A DNA stretch of 56,340 bases from Isosphaera pallida ATCC 43644 (GTDB taxonomy: Bacteria > Planctomycetota > Planctomycetia > Isosphaerales > Isosphaeraceae), in contig NC_014957.1 of NCBI RefSeq assembly GCF_000186345.1, forward strand, positions 1 through 56,340, given 5' to 3'. Both the position numbers and the translations under genes were made by a program. Below the pieces are notes generated by a model, which made no database searches, was not told the DNA's origin, and was given only the letters and a program-made list of their open reading frames with translations. Position 1 is the first letter of the stretch; each line of letters opens with the position of its first letter. Below, one piece after another: positions 19,839 through 28,147 of this stretch.

Positions 19839-21035
19839 TTAGGGGCGGGGGCGGAGGTCGCGCCAGAGGCTCAAGAGGTGGTGGGGATCGAACCGCGGTT
19901 CTTGACCCCGCAGGCGGGCCTGGGCGGTGGCGCGGGCCAGCATCGAGCGGTTGTGGCGAAGCTGTTCCAGCACCGCGGCGATCGCCGCCGGATCGCCCGG
20001 AGCCACCCAAAAGGCGCACGAGTCGTCCAGGTGGTCCCGGGCCGCACCTAACGGGGTGGTGAGGACCGGGCGTCCCAACCGCAAGGCTTCGACGAAACTC
20101 AAGCCATATCCTTCGGGTCCGAGGTTGGGTTGGACCAGCAGATCGGCGAGGGCCAGGAGGTGAGGGATGTCCTGACGGGGTCCCAAGAAGCGGACCTGCC
20201 CGCGGTCCAGCAGGCCGTGGGAGCGGGCCAGGCGTTCGAGGCGTTGGGCCTCGCGGTGCTCCTGGGGACGGTGGGGGGCACCGGCCCACCAGAACCGTAC
20301 CGTCGGAGCGTGCAAGGGGGGGTCGGGAGCCTCTAGGCGGGCCAGCGCCTCGATCACCGTGCCCAACCCTTTGATGGGGTCAGGCCGGCACGCGGCCAAA
20401 AGGATCAGGTCGGAGGGGGCGGCCCCCCACTCGCGGCGTCTCTCCGCGCGGGCGTCGGGGTCGTCGCGGAGCGCCAGGGCCGCCGGCGGCAGGGGAACGG
20501 TGGGGGGCGGCAAGAGCGCGATCGGCACCCCCGCCCCCCAAAGATGCCGGGCCGCCTCGGCGGTGACCCGCGAGTTGGCCGCGATCCAACTCGGACGGAC
20601 CCGCCGCGCCCGGCGCTCGACCCAGTGACGCTCGTTGGGCACGTCGTGCAGCGCCAAAATCAGCTCGACCCTCGGATGCTTGGCCAAGACCGGCCCCAGG
20701 GTGGCCAACATCCACGCCCCATGTGCCACCACCTTCAAGGGGGCCGACGCCGACGCCACCGCCGACGCCGATGCCGATGCCGGTGTGGACCTGGGCACGA
20801 CGGCCTCCAGACGCCGCGTTAAGTCGCGCCGCGCCCGACCTAGAGTCCAAGGCCGCGACCAACGCGGTGTCGGCGCGATCCGTTCCAGGTGAATCCCTTC
20901 CAGGCTCCGCAGCCGTTGAGCCAGCGGCCCCTCATGGGTCAACCAGAACCGATCCGCCACCTTCTGACGCGCGAGCAAGGTCAAAAGACCCTCTACTCCG
21001 CCATCGAGGTTGCCGGAATGCAGATGAATCACCAT
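19839..21035 (-). CDS. GT4-like glycosyltransferase
   Basis: Probable retaining GT-B glycosyltransferase of 398 residues that adds a sugar to the growing polysaccharide repeat. The C-terminal nucleotide-binding half shows LAACRPDPIKGLGTVIEAL, the segment RFLGPRQDIPHLLALADLLV and the EX7E motif in PEGYGLSFVEALRLGRPVL. The N-terminal acceptor half contains HLHSGNLDGGVE and ALHDVPNERHWVERRARRVRP. I start it at the ATG at 21035, directly before the conserved strand MVIHLHSG; the frame is open to an ATG at 21230, but that 65-residue leader is Pro-rich and unlike the family. Neither start has a good ribosome site. Convergent with the dehydrogenase. Donor and acceptor cannot be told from sequence. 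Confidence 0.85.
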   Translation of the reverse strand: MVIHLHSGNLDGGVEGLLTLLARQKVADRFWLTHEGPLAQRLRSLEGIHLERIAPTPRWSRPWTLGRARRDLTRRLEAVVPRSTPASASASAVASASAPLKVVAHGAWMLATLGPVLAKHPRVELILALHDVPNERHWVERRARRVRPSWIAANSRVTAEAARHLWGAGVPIALLPPPTVPLPPAALALRDDPDARAERRREWGAAPSDLILLAACRPDPIKGLGTVIEALARLEAPDPPLHAPTVRFWWAGAPHRPQEHREAQRLERLARSHGLLDRGQVRFLGPRQDIPHLLALADLLVQPNLGPEGYGLSFVEALRLGRPVLTTPLGAARDHLDDSCAFWVAPGDPAAIAAVLEQLRHNRSMLARATAQARLRGQEPRFDPHHLLSLWRDLRPRP

Positions 21036-21430
21036 GTCGAGGTTATGTCTTGGATTGGGTCGGGGGAGAGGGGTGGGGGGGGGAGAGGCTGGGTGTGGCG
21101 AGGCCTCTGGAGCCAACGGTGGCCCGCCTGCCGCCCAGGCCGTGGGGAACGCCGACACCACGTTGTCATCACCATCGGCTCGGTTGGAATACGCCGTGGG
21201 ACCCCGATTGGTTCGTCTTTGACGGTTCAAGCTGGCGTCCGACCCAAGCTAGCGTCCTTCACCAACGCCGCAGGAGGGGAGGGGACAACTGACGGAACCA
21301 CTTGGACCTTGCGGAAGACCGGTGGTGAGCAGGGGGGAGTCGGACCTGTCGCGGCCAGCGCGTCGGATCCTCATCCCAACGTGTTTAATTCCAGGTTTCT
21401 GTTCGGACACAAGAACTTAGGGAACCTACA
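21036..21430. other. Divergent intergenic region
   Basis: Separates two divergent genes (glycosyltransferase leftward, exported protein rightward) and should contain both promoters. If the glycosyltransferase really starts at 21230, only 200 bp is non-coding. I see no strong promoter consensus; the part nearest 21431 is AT-richer (GTTTAATTCC near 21381). Confidence 0.4.
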
Positions 21431-22258
21431 ATGAACAGGCGACTGGATCGGTGGAATCGGACGGGGTCATTGGGAATGCGGGCTTGGGGATGGGCGGTGG
21501 CCGTGGCTGGGGCGTGGCTGGGGACGGCTGGGGCGTGGTCGCAAACGGTGGTCAGCGCCTCGGCGACGGCCAGCCAGGGCGGGGTCGCCTCCGCGTCGGC
21601 CAGCGGCTCGCGGGGCGCGGTGGTTGGGGCGCACGCGCACGCGGGGTTCGGCGGGGTGGCCGACGCGGAGGCTCAGGGGCAGGGGCGGGTTGTGGTGACC
21701 TCCACGGCCGCGGCGTTGGAGGGGCAGGCGACCAGTCGGATTCGCGGCGATGGGCGGTTGGGCGGCCGGGTGGTGGGCCACTCCAACGCCTTGACGGTCG
21801 GCGGCGAGGCGCGCTCGCGGGTTGATCTGGCCGCGCGGGGACCGGAGGCGTTGGTGATTGGCCAGGGCACCGCCGCCAGCGAGTTGGGTGTGGCGTCCAC
21901 TCAGGTGGTGGGGCGGGCGCGGGGCAACGCCCTGACCGAGGTTCACGGCACCGCGTTGGGCCGTCCCGGCGGCTTGGCTCAAACCCAGGTCCGAGGCACA
22001 GCCGTTGGCTTGCGCAGCGGGGCGGCTCACCTGTCCTTGGAAGGGATTGCCGACGCGCGGGACGGCTTGGCTCAAACCCACGTCGCGGGCCGCAGCGTTG
22101 GGGTCCGCGGCGGCTTCGCGCGGGTCTCGGGCCAAGGCGTGGCGGTCCAACCCGGCTGGCGACGGCCCGCGGCCGTCCGGGTGGACGCCTTCGGTCGTGC
22201 TGACCAGCTCGGCCATGTGGATGTTCGTGTGCAGGGCATCGATTATCCTGATTGGTAA
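21431..22258 (+). CDS. Exported repeat protein, possible beta-solenoid
   Basis: A 275-residue protein with an N-terminal signal peptide: basic start, hydrophobic AWGWAVAVAGAWLGTAGAW and a likely cut after AWS before QTV. The mature part is nearly all Ala, Gly, Ser, Thr, Val and Arg with a rough 16-20 residue period: LAQTQVRGTAVGLRSGAA, LSLEGIADARDG, LAQTHVAGRSVGVRGG, FARVSGQGVAV. Alternating small and beta-branched residues with Gly at turns suggest a beta-solenoid or beta-helix lying outside the cell. No known domain recognised. It begins 395 bp from the divergent glycosyltransferase, and a strong hairpin follows its stop. A role as a matrix or surface protein for the polysaccharide is inference. 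Confidence 0.7.
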   Translation: MNRRLDRWNRTGSLGMRAWGWAVAVAGAWLGTAGAWSQTVVSASATASQGGVASASASGSRGAVVGAHAHAGFGGVADAEAQGQGRVVVTSTAAALEGQATSRIRGDGRLGGRVVGHSNALTVGGEARSRVDLAARGPEALVIGQGTAASELGVASTQVVGRARGNALTEVHGTALGRPGGLAQTQVRGTAVGLRSGAAHLSLEGIADARDGLAQTHVAGRSVGVRGGFARVSGQGVAVQPGWRRPAAVRVDAFGRADQLGHVDVRVQGIDYPDW

Positions 22259-22307
22259 CCCGCGACCTCAACGGTCGGCTCGCCACCTCAGCCCTTTGCC
22301 TCCACGT

Positions 22308-22338
22308 CCCTGGGGTGACGCCGCGTGTCACCCCAGGG
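22308..22338. terminator. 12-bp stem hairpin between convergent genes
   Basis: CCCTGGGGTGAC at 22308-22319 pairs perfectly with GTCACCCCAGGG at 22327-22338 over a 7-base loop. It sits between the stops of the exported protein and the HAL2-like phosphatase. No T tract, but the stem and its place suggest a bidirectional terminator. Confidence 0.65.
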
Positions 22339-22417
22339 GCGGTGAGTTTGATTGGCTCGTGGGATGGAGCTGGCGAGGAAGTCGGGCGGGACGGCCGCGG
22401 AGGGCAGGGGCCGCGGC

Positions 22418-23560
22418 TCACGGCGTGGCGGCCTCGGTGGCCTCGGTGGCCTCGCTGGGGTCCCCGGCGTCGGGCATCCCTTTCAGGTCGCTGACGGCGG
22501 AGCGGGCCACGACCCCGCGGTTGCGGCTCAGGACGCGGCCCTGGCCAAAATCCAACGGCTGGTGGTCCAGGTCGTGGACCACTCCGCCGGCCTCCTGAAC
22601 TAGGATCGCCCCAGCGGCGTGATCCCAGATCGCTTCCCGGTAGTCGGCACGCGAAGGGATGCGCAGGTAGACATCGGCTTCGCCCCGCGCCACCAAGCCG
22701 TACTTAGCTTGCGAATCCAGCCGCAGCGCAGCGGCGGCGATCCCGCGGGCGGTTCGCCAGCGTTGGGTGTGGGTTTGGTTGGTGTGGCCGGTCTCGAACG
22801 ACTCGCACACCACCCACTGCGAGGGCGTCGCGCGTTGCGAGACCTGGATCGCCTCGAAGCCGTCCAGGTCGTCGAACGACCGCGCTGGGTCCCACGGTGC
22901 CAGTGGGCCGCACCAAGCGCCTTGGTTGCGGACGGCCCAAAACAGGCAGCCCTCCGCGTCGGCCGCCTCGGTGAACCGGACGCGGTTGAGGCGGGGACAG
23001 CCCAACACGCCAACCAACGGCGCGCTGAGGGCGGGCGCAGCCCGCCGTTCGATCAGCGCCAAGGCCACGGCGTACTGACCGCCCCTTAAGAACCCTTTGG
23101 TGCCGTCGATCGGGTCGAGGGTCCAGAACTGTCCGACCGCGGGCGGCTCGCCGGCCCCCCGATCGATCCAATCCAGAACCCGCTGGGCGTCGATCGCCTG
23201 GGGGTCCCATCGAGCGGTCCCGTCCGGTCGCTGGGCCAGACCGGCCAGAGCCGCGCGAACCGTCTCCACCACCACACGCAGCAACCGGTCGTCCCCCCGC
23301 GCCGCCCGCCCGCGGAGCTCATCGGCCCCCTCCTCGGCCACCAGGGGAAGTGTGGGCGTGTCCGCCTCGAGAATCGCCGAGACGACCGCCTGGCAGGCGT
23401 AGTCGGCCACCGTCACGGGCGTGTCGTCCTGCTTGGCCACCGCGCCACCAGAGGACTCGAGACGCTGGCCGGCCAGACGGCACGCCCGCGACCCCGCCCG
23501 CACCGCGCTGAGGGCCACCCGCGCGATCCCCAACCCCTCGTTGTGCTTCCGCTCCACCAC
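22418..23560 (-). CDS. HAL2/CysQ-like 3'(2'),5'-bisphosphate nucleotidase
   Basis: Inositol-monophosphatase superfamily, about 380 residues. Expected to hydrolyse 3'-phosphoadenosine 5'-phosphate (PAP) to AMP, or a related substrate, using Mg. Motifs: TPVTVADYACQ near the N-terminus, metal-binding glutamates in LVAEEGADEL, WTLDPIDGTKGFLRGGQY (the DXIDGT signature) and WDHAAGAILVQEAGG near the C-terminus. The wording around DPIDGTKGF is that of the HAL2 branch rather than inositol phosphatases. The start is a GTG at 23560 or 23557, preceded by GGAGGGAGGA; the open frame runs far upstream through low-complexity DNA with no domain. PAP is the by-product of sulfotransferases, so a link to sulfated polysaccharide is possible; no sulfotransferase is visible here. 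Confidence 0.88.
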   Translation of the reverse strand: MVERKHNEGLGIARVALSAVRAGSRACRLAGQRLESSGGAVAKQDDTPVTVADYACQAVVSAILEADTPTLPLVAEEGADELRGRAARGDDRLLRVVVETVRAALAGLAQRPDGTARWDPQAIDAQRVLDWIDRGAGEPPAVGQFWTLDPIDGTKGFLRGGQYAVALALIERRAAPALSAPLVGVLGCPRLNRVRFTEAADAEGCLFWAVRNQGAWCGPLAPWDPARSFDDLDGFEAIQVSQRATPSQWVVCESFETGHTNQTHTQRWRTARGIAAAALRLDSQAKYGLVARGEADVYLRIPSRADYREAIWDHAAGAILVQEAGGVVHDLDHQPLDFGQGRVLSRNRGVVARSAVSDLKGMPDAGDPSEATEATEAATP

Positions 23561-24102
23561 CCATCCTCCCTCCGGGTTGTCGTGTCCACTCCCACCCAAG
23601 CGTAGCCGAGCGCGGGGCGAATCATCCGCTTGGGTTGCCGCTTGGGCTGGCCCACGTCGCGCCTTGTTCGCCTGGGATGGGTTCGGGTTGGACCGTCCCA
23701 CGGCACCGCAGGCCAGCCAAGCGGAGCAGGCCGCCCCTGATGCTACCGCGCGGCGTGGTTGGACGCGCCCAGGTCGCGCCACCCGATCCCATCCCATCCC
23801 ATTCCATCCCATTCGATCGGACCGGACCGGACCGGATCGGACCGGACCGGACCGGACCGGATGGATTTGGTGTCGGACAGCGCCGCGTCCGGGCGTAACA
23901 ATCATGACGAGCCGGGCCGTGGTGTTCCCTAGGCGTCGGGTTGCCGAGGGCGCAGCGCCACGGTTCAATCTTGTTCGAGTGTCCAGGGTGGTTTCGCTCT
24001 GGGGGGTGGGCGCGTGGGGCGCGCGGATGGTGGTGGTCCCCATGTCAGGCGGTGATGTAACGTAACGTGATATGATGTGATGTTATGTTGAGTTGATCGA
24101 CG
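23561..24102. other. Divergent intergenic region with pentamer microsatellites
   Basis: Between the leftward phosphatase and the rightward glycosyltransferase. It holds CATCC/CATTC units at about 23786-23815 and then CGGAC units (with a few CGGAT) at about 23818-23862. Nearer the glycosyltransferase start are GTAAC and GATGT-type short repeats (24056-24090). No gene is visible. Confidence 0.7.
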
Positions 24103-25335
24103 GTGATCTGGCATTTGGGCAAATACTATCCCCCGGCGCCCGGCGGCATTGAGACCCACGTTCGCACCTTGGCCCAGGCCCAGGCGGCTCTGGGGGAGGA
24201 GGTGGGGGTGGTCTGCGTGCGTCACGACGGCGGCGCGACCAACCGGGAGGAATGGGATGGACCGGTTCGAGTGGTGCGTTTGGGCCGTTGGACCCAGATT
24301 GCCAAGCTCGACGTGTGCCCCCAGGTGGTCTCGACTCTGCGACGCCTCACGGCAGCGGCGCGCATCCTGCACCTTCAAACCCCCAACCCCCTGATGGTCC
24401 TGGCGCTTCGGATGGTCCAACCCCGATGCCCCTGGGTGATCACGCATCAAAGCGACGTGCTCGTACAGAAGCTGCGGGCGCGGTTGCTGGAGCCATTCGA
24501 CGCATGGGTTTACGACCGGGCCTTGCGGGTGCTGGCCACCTCGCCGCCTTATGTCAACGGATCGCCCAAGCTGCGGCGTGCCCGCGCGGCGGGGCAGCTG
24601 GGGATTTTGCCCAACGGGATCGACCTCGAGCCTCTGATCCACCCCTCGGCGGCGGACCTCGACCACGCCCACGCCCTCCGCCAGCGTTGGGCCGACCGGG
24701 GACCAATCTGGCTGGGCTGCGGACGGTTCATCTACTACAAAGGGTTTCTCAACGCAGTCCGCGCCTTGGCGCAAACCCCGGGCACCCTGATCTTGGTGGG
24801 GGATGGTCCCGACCGACCGGCCATCGAGGCGGAGGCCCGCCGTCTGGGGGTGCGCGACCGTTTGGTGTTGCCCGGCGCAATGGATTATCGCGCCATTACC
24901 CCTTACTATTTAGCATGCGACGCCTTTTGGTTCCCCTCGATCGCGCGGACCGAGGCCTTCGGGATCGCTCAGGTCGAGGCGCTGGCTGCCGGCAAGCCGG
25001 TGATCAACACGGCGATCCCCGATTCCGGGGTCGCCTGGGTGAGTCCCCATGAGCAAACGGGTCTCACCGTCCCCCCCCACGACCCAGCCGCCTTGGCCGC
25101 TGCGGCCCGTCGTCTGCTGGAGGAACCCGGTTTGGCACAACGCCTCGGCCAGGCCGCCCGCCAACGCGCTTTGAGCGAGTTCGATCACCGCGTCATGGCC
25201 CGGCGCGCTTTGGAGTTCTACCACCCATCCGCGCCCTCCCAAGCCCCAACCGGCCCCGCCCCCCAACCCCCGTTGCCCACACCCCGGCACGACCCACCAG
25301 ACGCGACCCCACCAGGGAACGCCTCCGCCTCCTGA
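24103..25335 (+). CDS. GT4 family glycosyltransferase
   Basis: Probable retaining glycosyltransferase of 410 residues for polysaccharide assembly on the cytoplasmic face of the membrane. It opens with HLGKYYPPAPGGIETHVRTLA, the Gly-rich acceptor loop common in GT4 enzymes. The donor half has LGCGRFIYYKGF, LVGDGPDRPAIEAEA and the EX7E motif in TEAFGIAQVEALAAGKPVI. The start is a GTG, fixed by a TGA three codons upstream. The last 40 residues are Pro/Ala-rich and beyond the domain. Divergent from the phosphatase gene and convergent with the exported protein downstream. The sugar is unknown; the domain call is firm. Confidence 0.93.
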   Translation: MIWHLGKYYPPAPGGIETHVRTLAQAQAALGEEVGVVCVRHDGGATNREEWDGPVRVVRLGRWTQIAKLDVCPQVVSTLRRLTAAARILHLQTPNPLMVLALRMVQPRCPWVITHQSDVLVQKLRARLLEPFDAWVYDRALRVLATSPPYVNGSPKLRRARAAGQLGILPNGIDLEPLIHPSAADLDHAHALRQRWADRGPIWLGCGRFIYYKGFLNAVRALAQTPGTLILVGDGPDRPAIEAEARRLGVRDRLVLPGAMDYRAITPYYLACDAFWFPSIARTEAFGIAQVEALAAGKPVINTAIPDSGVAWVSPHEQTGLTVPPHDPAALAAAARRLLEEPGLAQRLGQAARQRALSEFDHRVMARRALEFYHPSAPSQAPTGPAPQPPLPTPRHDPPDATPPGNASAS

Positions 25336-25420
25336 ACGGCCGCGCCACGCCGGGCGTCGAAGCGACGGGACAGGGCAGGGGGGAGAGACGACGCCTCCAC
25401 AAGACAGGTGGGGGAGACCC

Positions 25421-26614
25421 TCAGCGATTGGCCGCCGCAAGGGCGCGGAGGATCGCCAAGCGGGCGTCCCGGGGCACTCCATCCCGAATCAATACCTGTT
25501 CAATCGCTTGGGCAGAACCTTCAGCGCGGACGTGGCGGAGTTGGCCTTGGGCGTCGCGGTAGCAGGCCTCCAGCTGGATCTGACCGTTGACCGAGGCGAC
25601 CGCCATACCTTCTACCCCGGGGCGGTTCGCGGCCGTGGTGGTCGCCGCGGCCGCCTGTGCCGTGGTCGTGACCTGGCTTGACGCCTCCGCGCGCGACCGG
25701 GCCGTGACTGGGACGCCCAACCGTTCGGCCAAGGCGGACGCCTTGGCCGCCGCCAAGTCGTCCGGGGAGGCAACGGGGGGAACCTGGGCGTCGTCCGCCT
25801 CGGCGTCGCTTGGCTCCTCGTCCCAACCCTGGTCGAAGTCCCAGTCCGAATCGAACTCGTCCTCGAACTCGAACTCCAGGTCAGGGTCGTGGTGGGCATC
25901 CAGATCGTCCTCCCTGTTGGGACCCAACGGGCTGATCAAGGAATCGACCATGCCGACGATCAGGGGAGGCAGTCCCTGGCGCTGGAGGAGTGCGGCGCGG
26001 GTGATCGGGTCCAGGCCGAGGTCGAGTCGCAAGCTGAACTCGCGGATCGGCAACCGCTGCATTCCGCGGCGGAGCGAGTGGGGGTGGCGGGGCTGGTCGA
26101 ATTGGTCGGCTGGCTTTTCCCACCCCGGACGCGAACCCTGCCAGCCCCGAACCGCCACGTGGTCGTCGTAGCGGGTGAGGAACACCGTCAGCTGCGCCTC
26201 GTGGTAGATCAGCGAGGCCAGCGGGTGGGCCGCGACAGCCGGAGCGGCCAACGGGACGGAGCCAGGGACCCCGGCCAAGGGAGAGCCGGTCGTCGGGGGG
26301 GGGTCGGTCGGGACCAACGCCCGCGCCGGCGGGTTGAACCGGGCCGTCAGGTCGGCGAGTTCGGCCTGGATGCGGGACCGGGCCTGGGCAACCTCCTGAT
26401 CGATCCCACGGCCCGAACCGCTGGCCAACCCGGGCGGTTGCGCGTCAACAGCCACGCCCCAAGGCCCCCACCCCCACCCCCACAGGGTCAAGGTGGTCGC
26501 GCCCCACGCCCCCAGCCAAGCCGCGCAACGGCCAGCCCGGCGACGCCCCCACTGCCAATCCCGGAAGAACGAACCAGCAACCGTCGCGGCGGGATGATGC
26601 CTCATTGGATTCAT
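25421..26614 (-). CDS. Predicted exported protein with acidic stretch
   Basis: A 397-residue protein from the ATG at 26614. The N-terminus is basic (MRHHPA, WGRRRAGRC) followed by a Trp/Gly/Leu-rich hydrophobic run (LTLWGWGWGPWGVAV) and a likely signal cleavage after VDA before QPPG. The mature part has a helical segment (IDQEVAQARSRIQAELADL), an Ala/Pro linker, a strongly acidic stretch at about 235-275 (EFEFEDEFDSDWDFD) and an Ala-rich C-terminus ending LRALAAANR. No known domain recognised. The frame is open 114 residues further upstream, but that part is Arg/Pro-rich. It lies among polysaccharide genes; its function is unknown. Confidence 0.6.
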   Translation of the reverse strand: MNPMRHHPAATVAGSFFRDWQWGRRRAGRCAAWLGAWGATTLTLWGWGWGPWGVAVDAQPPGLASGSGRGIDQEVAQARSRIQAELADLTARFNPPARALVPTDPPPTTGSPLAGVPGSVPLAAPAVAAHPLASLIYHEAQLTVFLTRYDDHVAVRGWQGSRPGWEKPADQFDQPRHPHSLRRGMQRLPIREFSLRLDLGLDPITRAALLQRQGLPPLIVGMVDSLISPLGPNREDDLDAHHDPDLEFEFEDEFDSDWDFDQGWDEEPSDAEADDAQVPPVASPDDLAAAKASALAERLGVPVTARSRAEASSQVTTTAQAAAATTTAANRPGVEGMAVASVNGQIQLEACYRDAQGQLRHVRAEGSAQAIEQVLIRDGVPRDARLAILRALAAANR

Positions 26615-27247
26615 GGTCGCAGCCTTTCTTCGCGCCACGGAGGTCAGGGGAAGCCCCCCCCCAAAAAAACCACCTTCTTCCGCCGAGGCGTGGGGAGAGG
26701 GGAGGGGGGGGAAAGGGGAGGGGAGAGGGGACAGGGGGTCGTCAACGAATCGGGTCGGGTCGGGTCGAGTCGGGTCGAGTTGGATCGGCTCGCCTCGGCT
26801 CGCGTCCCGCCGCGCCTTCTTCCGCAACCGGAGGGCCGCGGCGTCACCCACCCGCGGCGGGTTCGATCGGTCTGGACCAGGCTGGCCGCGCGGTTGCGCG
26901 GTTGGGCGGTTGGTGGGCCGCTGGAGACGCCATGTTTGGACGAATCTGGCCCTCATTGACCAAAGCGGATTCCGTGGTGTAGGATGGAGGCAACAAGGCA
27001 GGGTTGCTCTGTTTCAACGGTTCACGCTCAGGGAGGGCGTGGCGCGAACCGTACCAAACCGAGCCGTTTCCTCCCGTGCCCAGGTCGTCGATTCTGGGGC
27101 GGTTTGGGTTGGACTCGGGCGGACTTGGGCCGTTTCGGTCGGCCAGGGTTTTGGTCGCGGTGGTGGCGACCCGCGCGACCGATCCGGGTGATGGCAGACC
27201 AACCCGGGCCACCGGGTTTGCGCCATTGGGACGAGGTGTCGCCCCCC
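26615..27247. other. Divergent intergenic region upstream of epsI
   Basis: Contains a purine-rich block (GGGGAGAGGGG types, 26695-26735) and GTCGG/GTCGA pentamer units at about 26750-26780. Promoters for the leftward exported protein and the rightward EpsI operon should be here. The right part is open in the EpsI frame, so the EpsI start could be earlier (ATG at 27191). Confidence 0.5.
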
Positions 27248-28126
27248 ATGACCAACCGTTTTGGTACTGGCTTGGCCACGGCCCGTGGCGTGCGTCTGGC
27301 TTTGGTGGTGGTTTTGCTGCTGGGTTCGGGTGCCTGGCGGTGGATCAAAGCCCGCCAGGTCGAGGACCGAGTCCAGGCCGAACGCCTCTGCCCGATCCGC
27401 TTGGCCGACCTGCCGCTTCAGGTGGGCAACTGGACCGGGCGGGACGCCCAGCTCGACCCCATCATTAGTCGCAACTCCGGCGCCACCGATCAGCTGTATC
27501 GCCGCTACGTGGATGAGCGCACCGGAGTCGAATTGGAAATCGTGATCCTGTACGGTCCGGCCCGCGAGATGTACGCCCACGATCCCCAGTTTTGCTACCC
27601 GCTGGCCGGCTATCAGCCGGTGGGACGTTCCACGGTGCGGGTCGTGGCCATCCCTGCTGGGGACGCGGACCCGGTGTCGGCCCCCTCCCGAGTTGGCATC
27701 GCACTGGAGGCTGGCCGCGCCTCGGCCACGCCGCCGGCCAACGTCCTGGCTGCGCCCTTCACCGCCTCGGTCTACACCCGAGTCGGCCGCGGCGAAACCC
27801 AGGAGGTGTATTGCGGGTGGCGGCTGCGTGGCGAGTTCGCCGCCTCGCCCGGCATGTACAAGACGGTCGAGCGTCTGGGCGGGATGTTCAAGATTCAGCT
27901 GGCCCGCCTGATCCGCCCCGGCGAACTGACCGGCAACCAACTGCCCTCCGGTGCCGCCGACCCCGGCCATCCCATCGAGCAGTTCCTCGGCGAGTTCCTG
28001 CCCCATCTCCAACGCGCCTTGGACCAAGCTGGCTCGTCCCCACGCCCCCGTTCTGGTTCGGCTTTGAGTTCAAGCTCCCCCGCGGGCCTGGCCCCGCCGG
28101 CGGCTTCGGTCTCCCCCACCCCGTGA
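27248..28126 (+). CDS. EpsI-like exosortase-associated protein
   Basis: A 292-residue member of the EpsI family, which accompanies exosortases in polysaccharide clusters; the biochemical role is not settled. One N-terminal membrane segment (RLALVVVLLLGSGAW) is followed by a periplasmic domain with the family pattern LPLQVGNWTGRD, LVELEIVILYGPAR-like strands and DPQFCYPLAGYQPVG. Two conserved features, the CYP motif and YKTVERLGGMFKIQLARL near the end, fit the family. A Ser/Pro-rich tail follows. The ATG at 27248 has GAGG about 12 bases upstream and places the membrane helix near the N-terminus; an ATG at 27191 is the alternative. It is the first gene of a tight run with the copolymerase and exosortase. 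Confidence 0.82.
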   Translation: MTNRFGTGLATARGVRLALVVVLLLGSGAWRWIKARQVEDRVQAERLCPIRLADLPLQVGNWTGRDAQLDPIISRNSGATDQLYRRYVDERTGVELEIVILYGPAREMYAHDPQFCYPLAGYQPVGRSTVRVVAIPAGDADPVSAPSRVGIALEAGRASATPPANVLAAPFTASVYTRVGRGETQEVYCGWRLRGEFAASPGMYKTVERLGGMFKIQLARLIRPGELTGNQLPSGAADPGHPIEQFLGEFLPHLQRALDQAGSSPRPRSGSALSSSSPAGLAPPAASVSPTP

Positions 28127-28147
28127 CGCGACGTGAACCCCCGGTTT

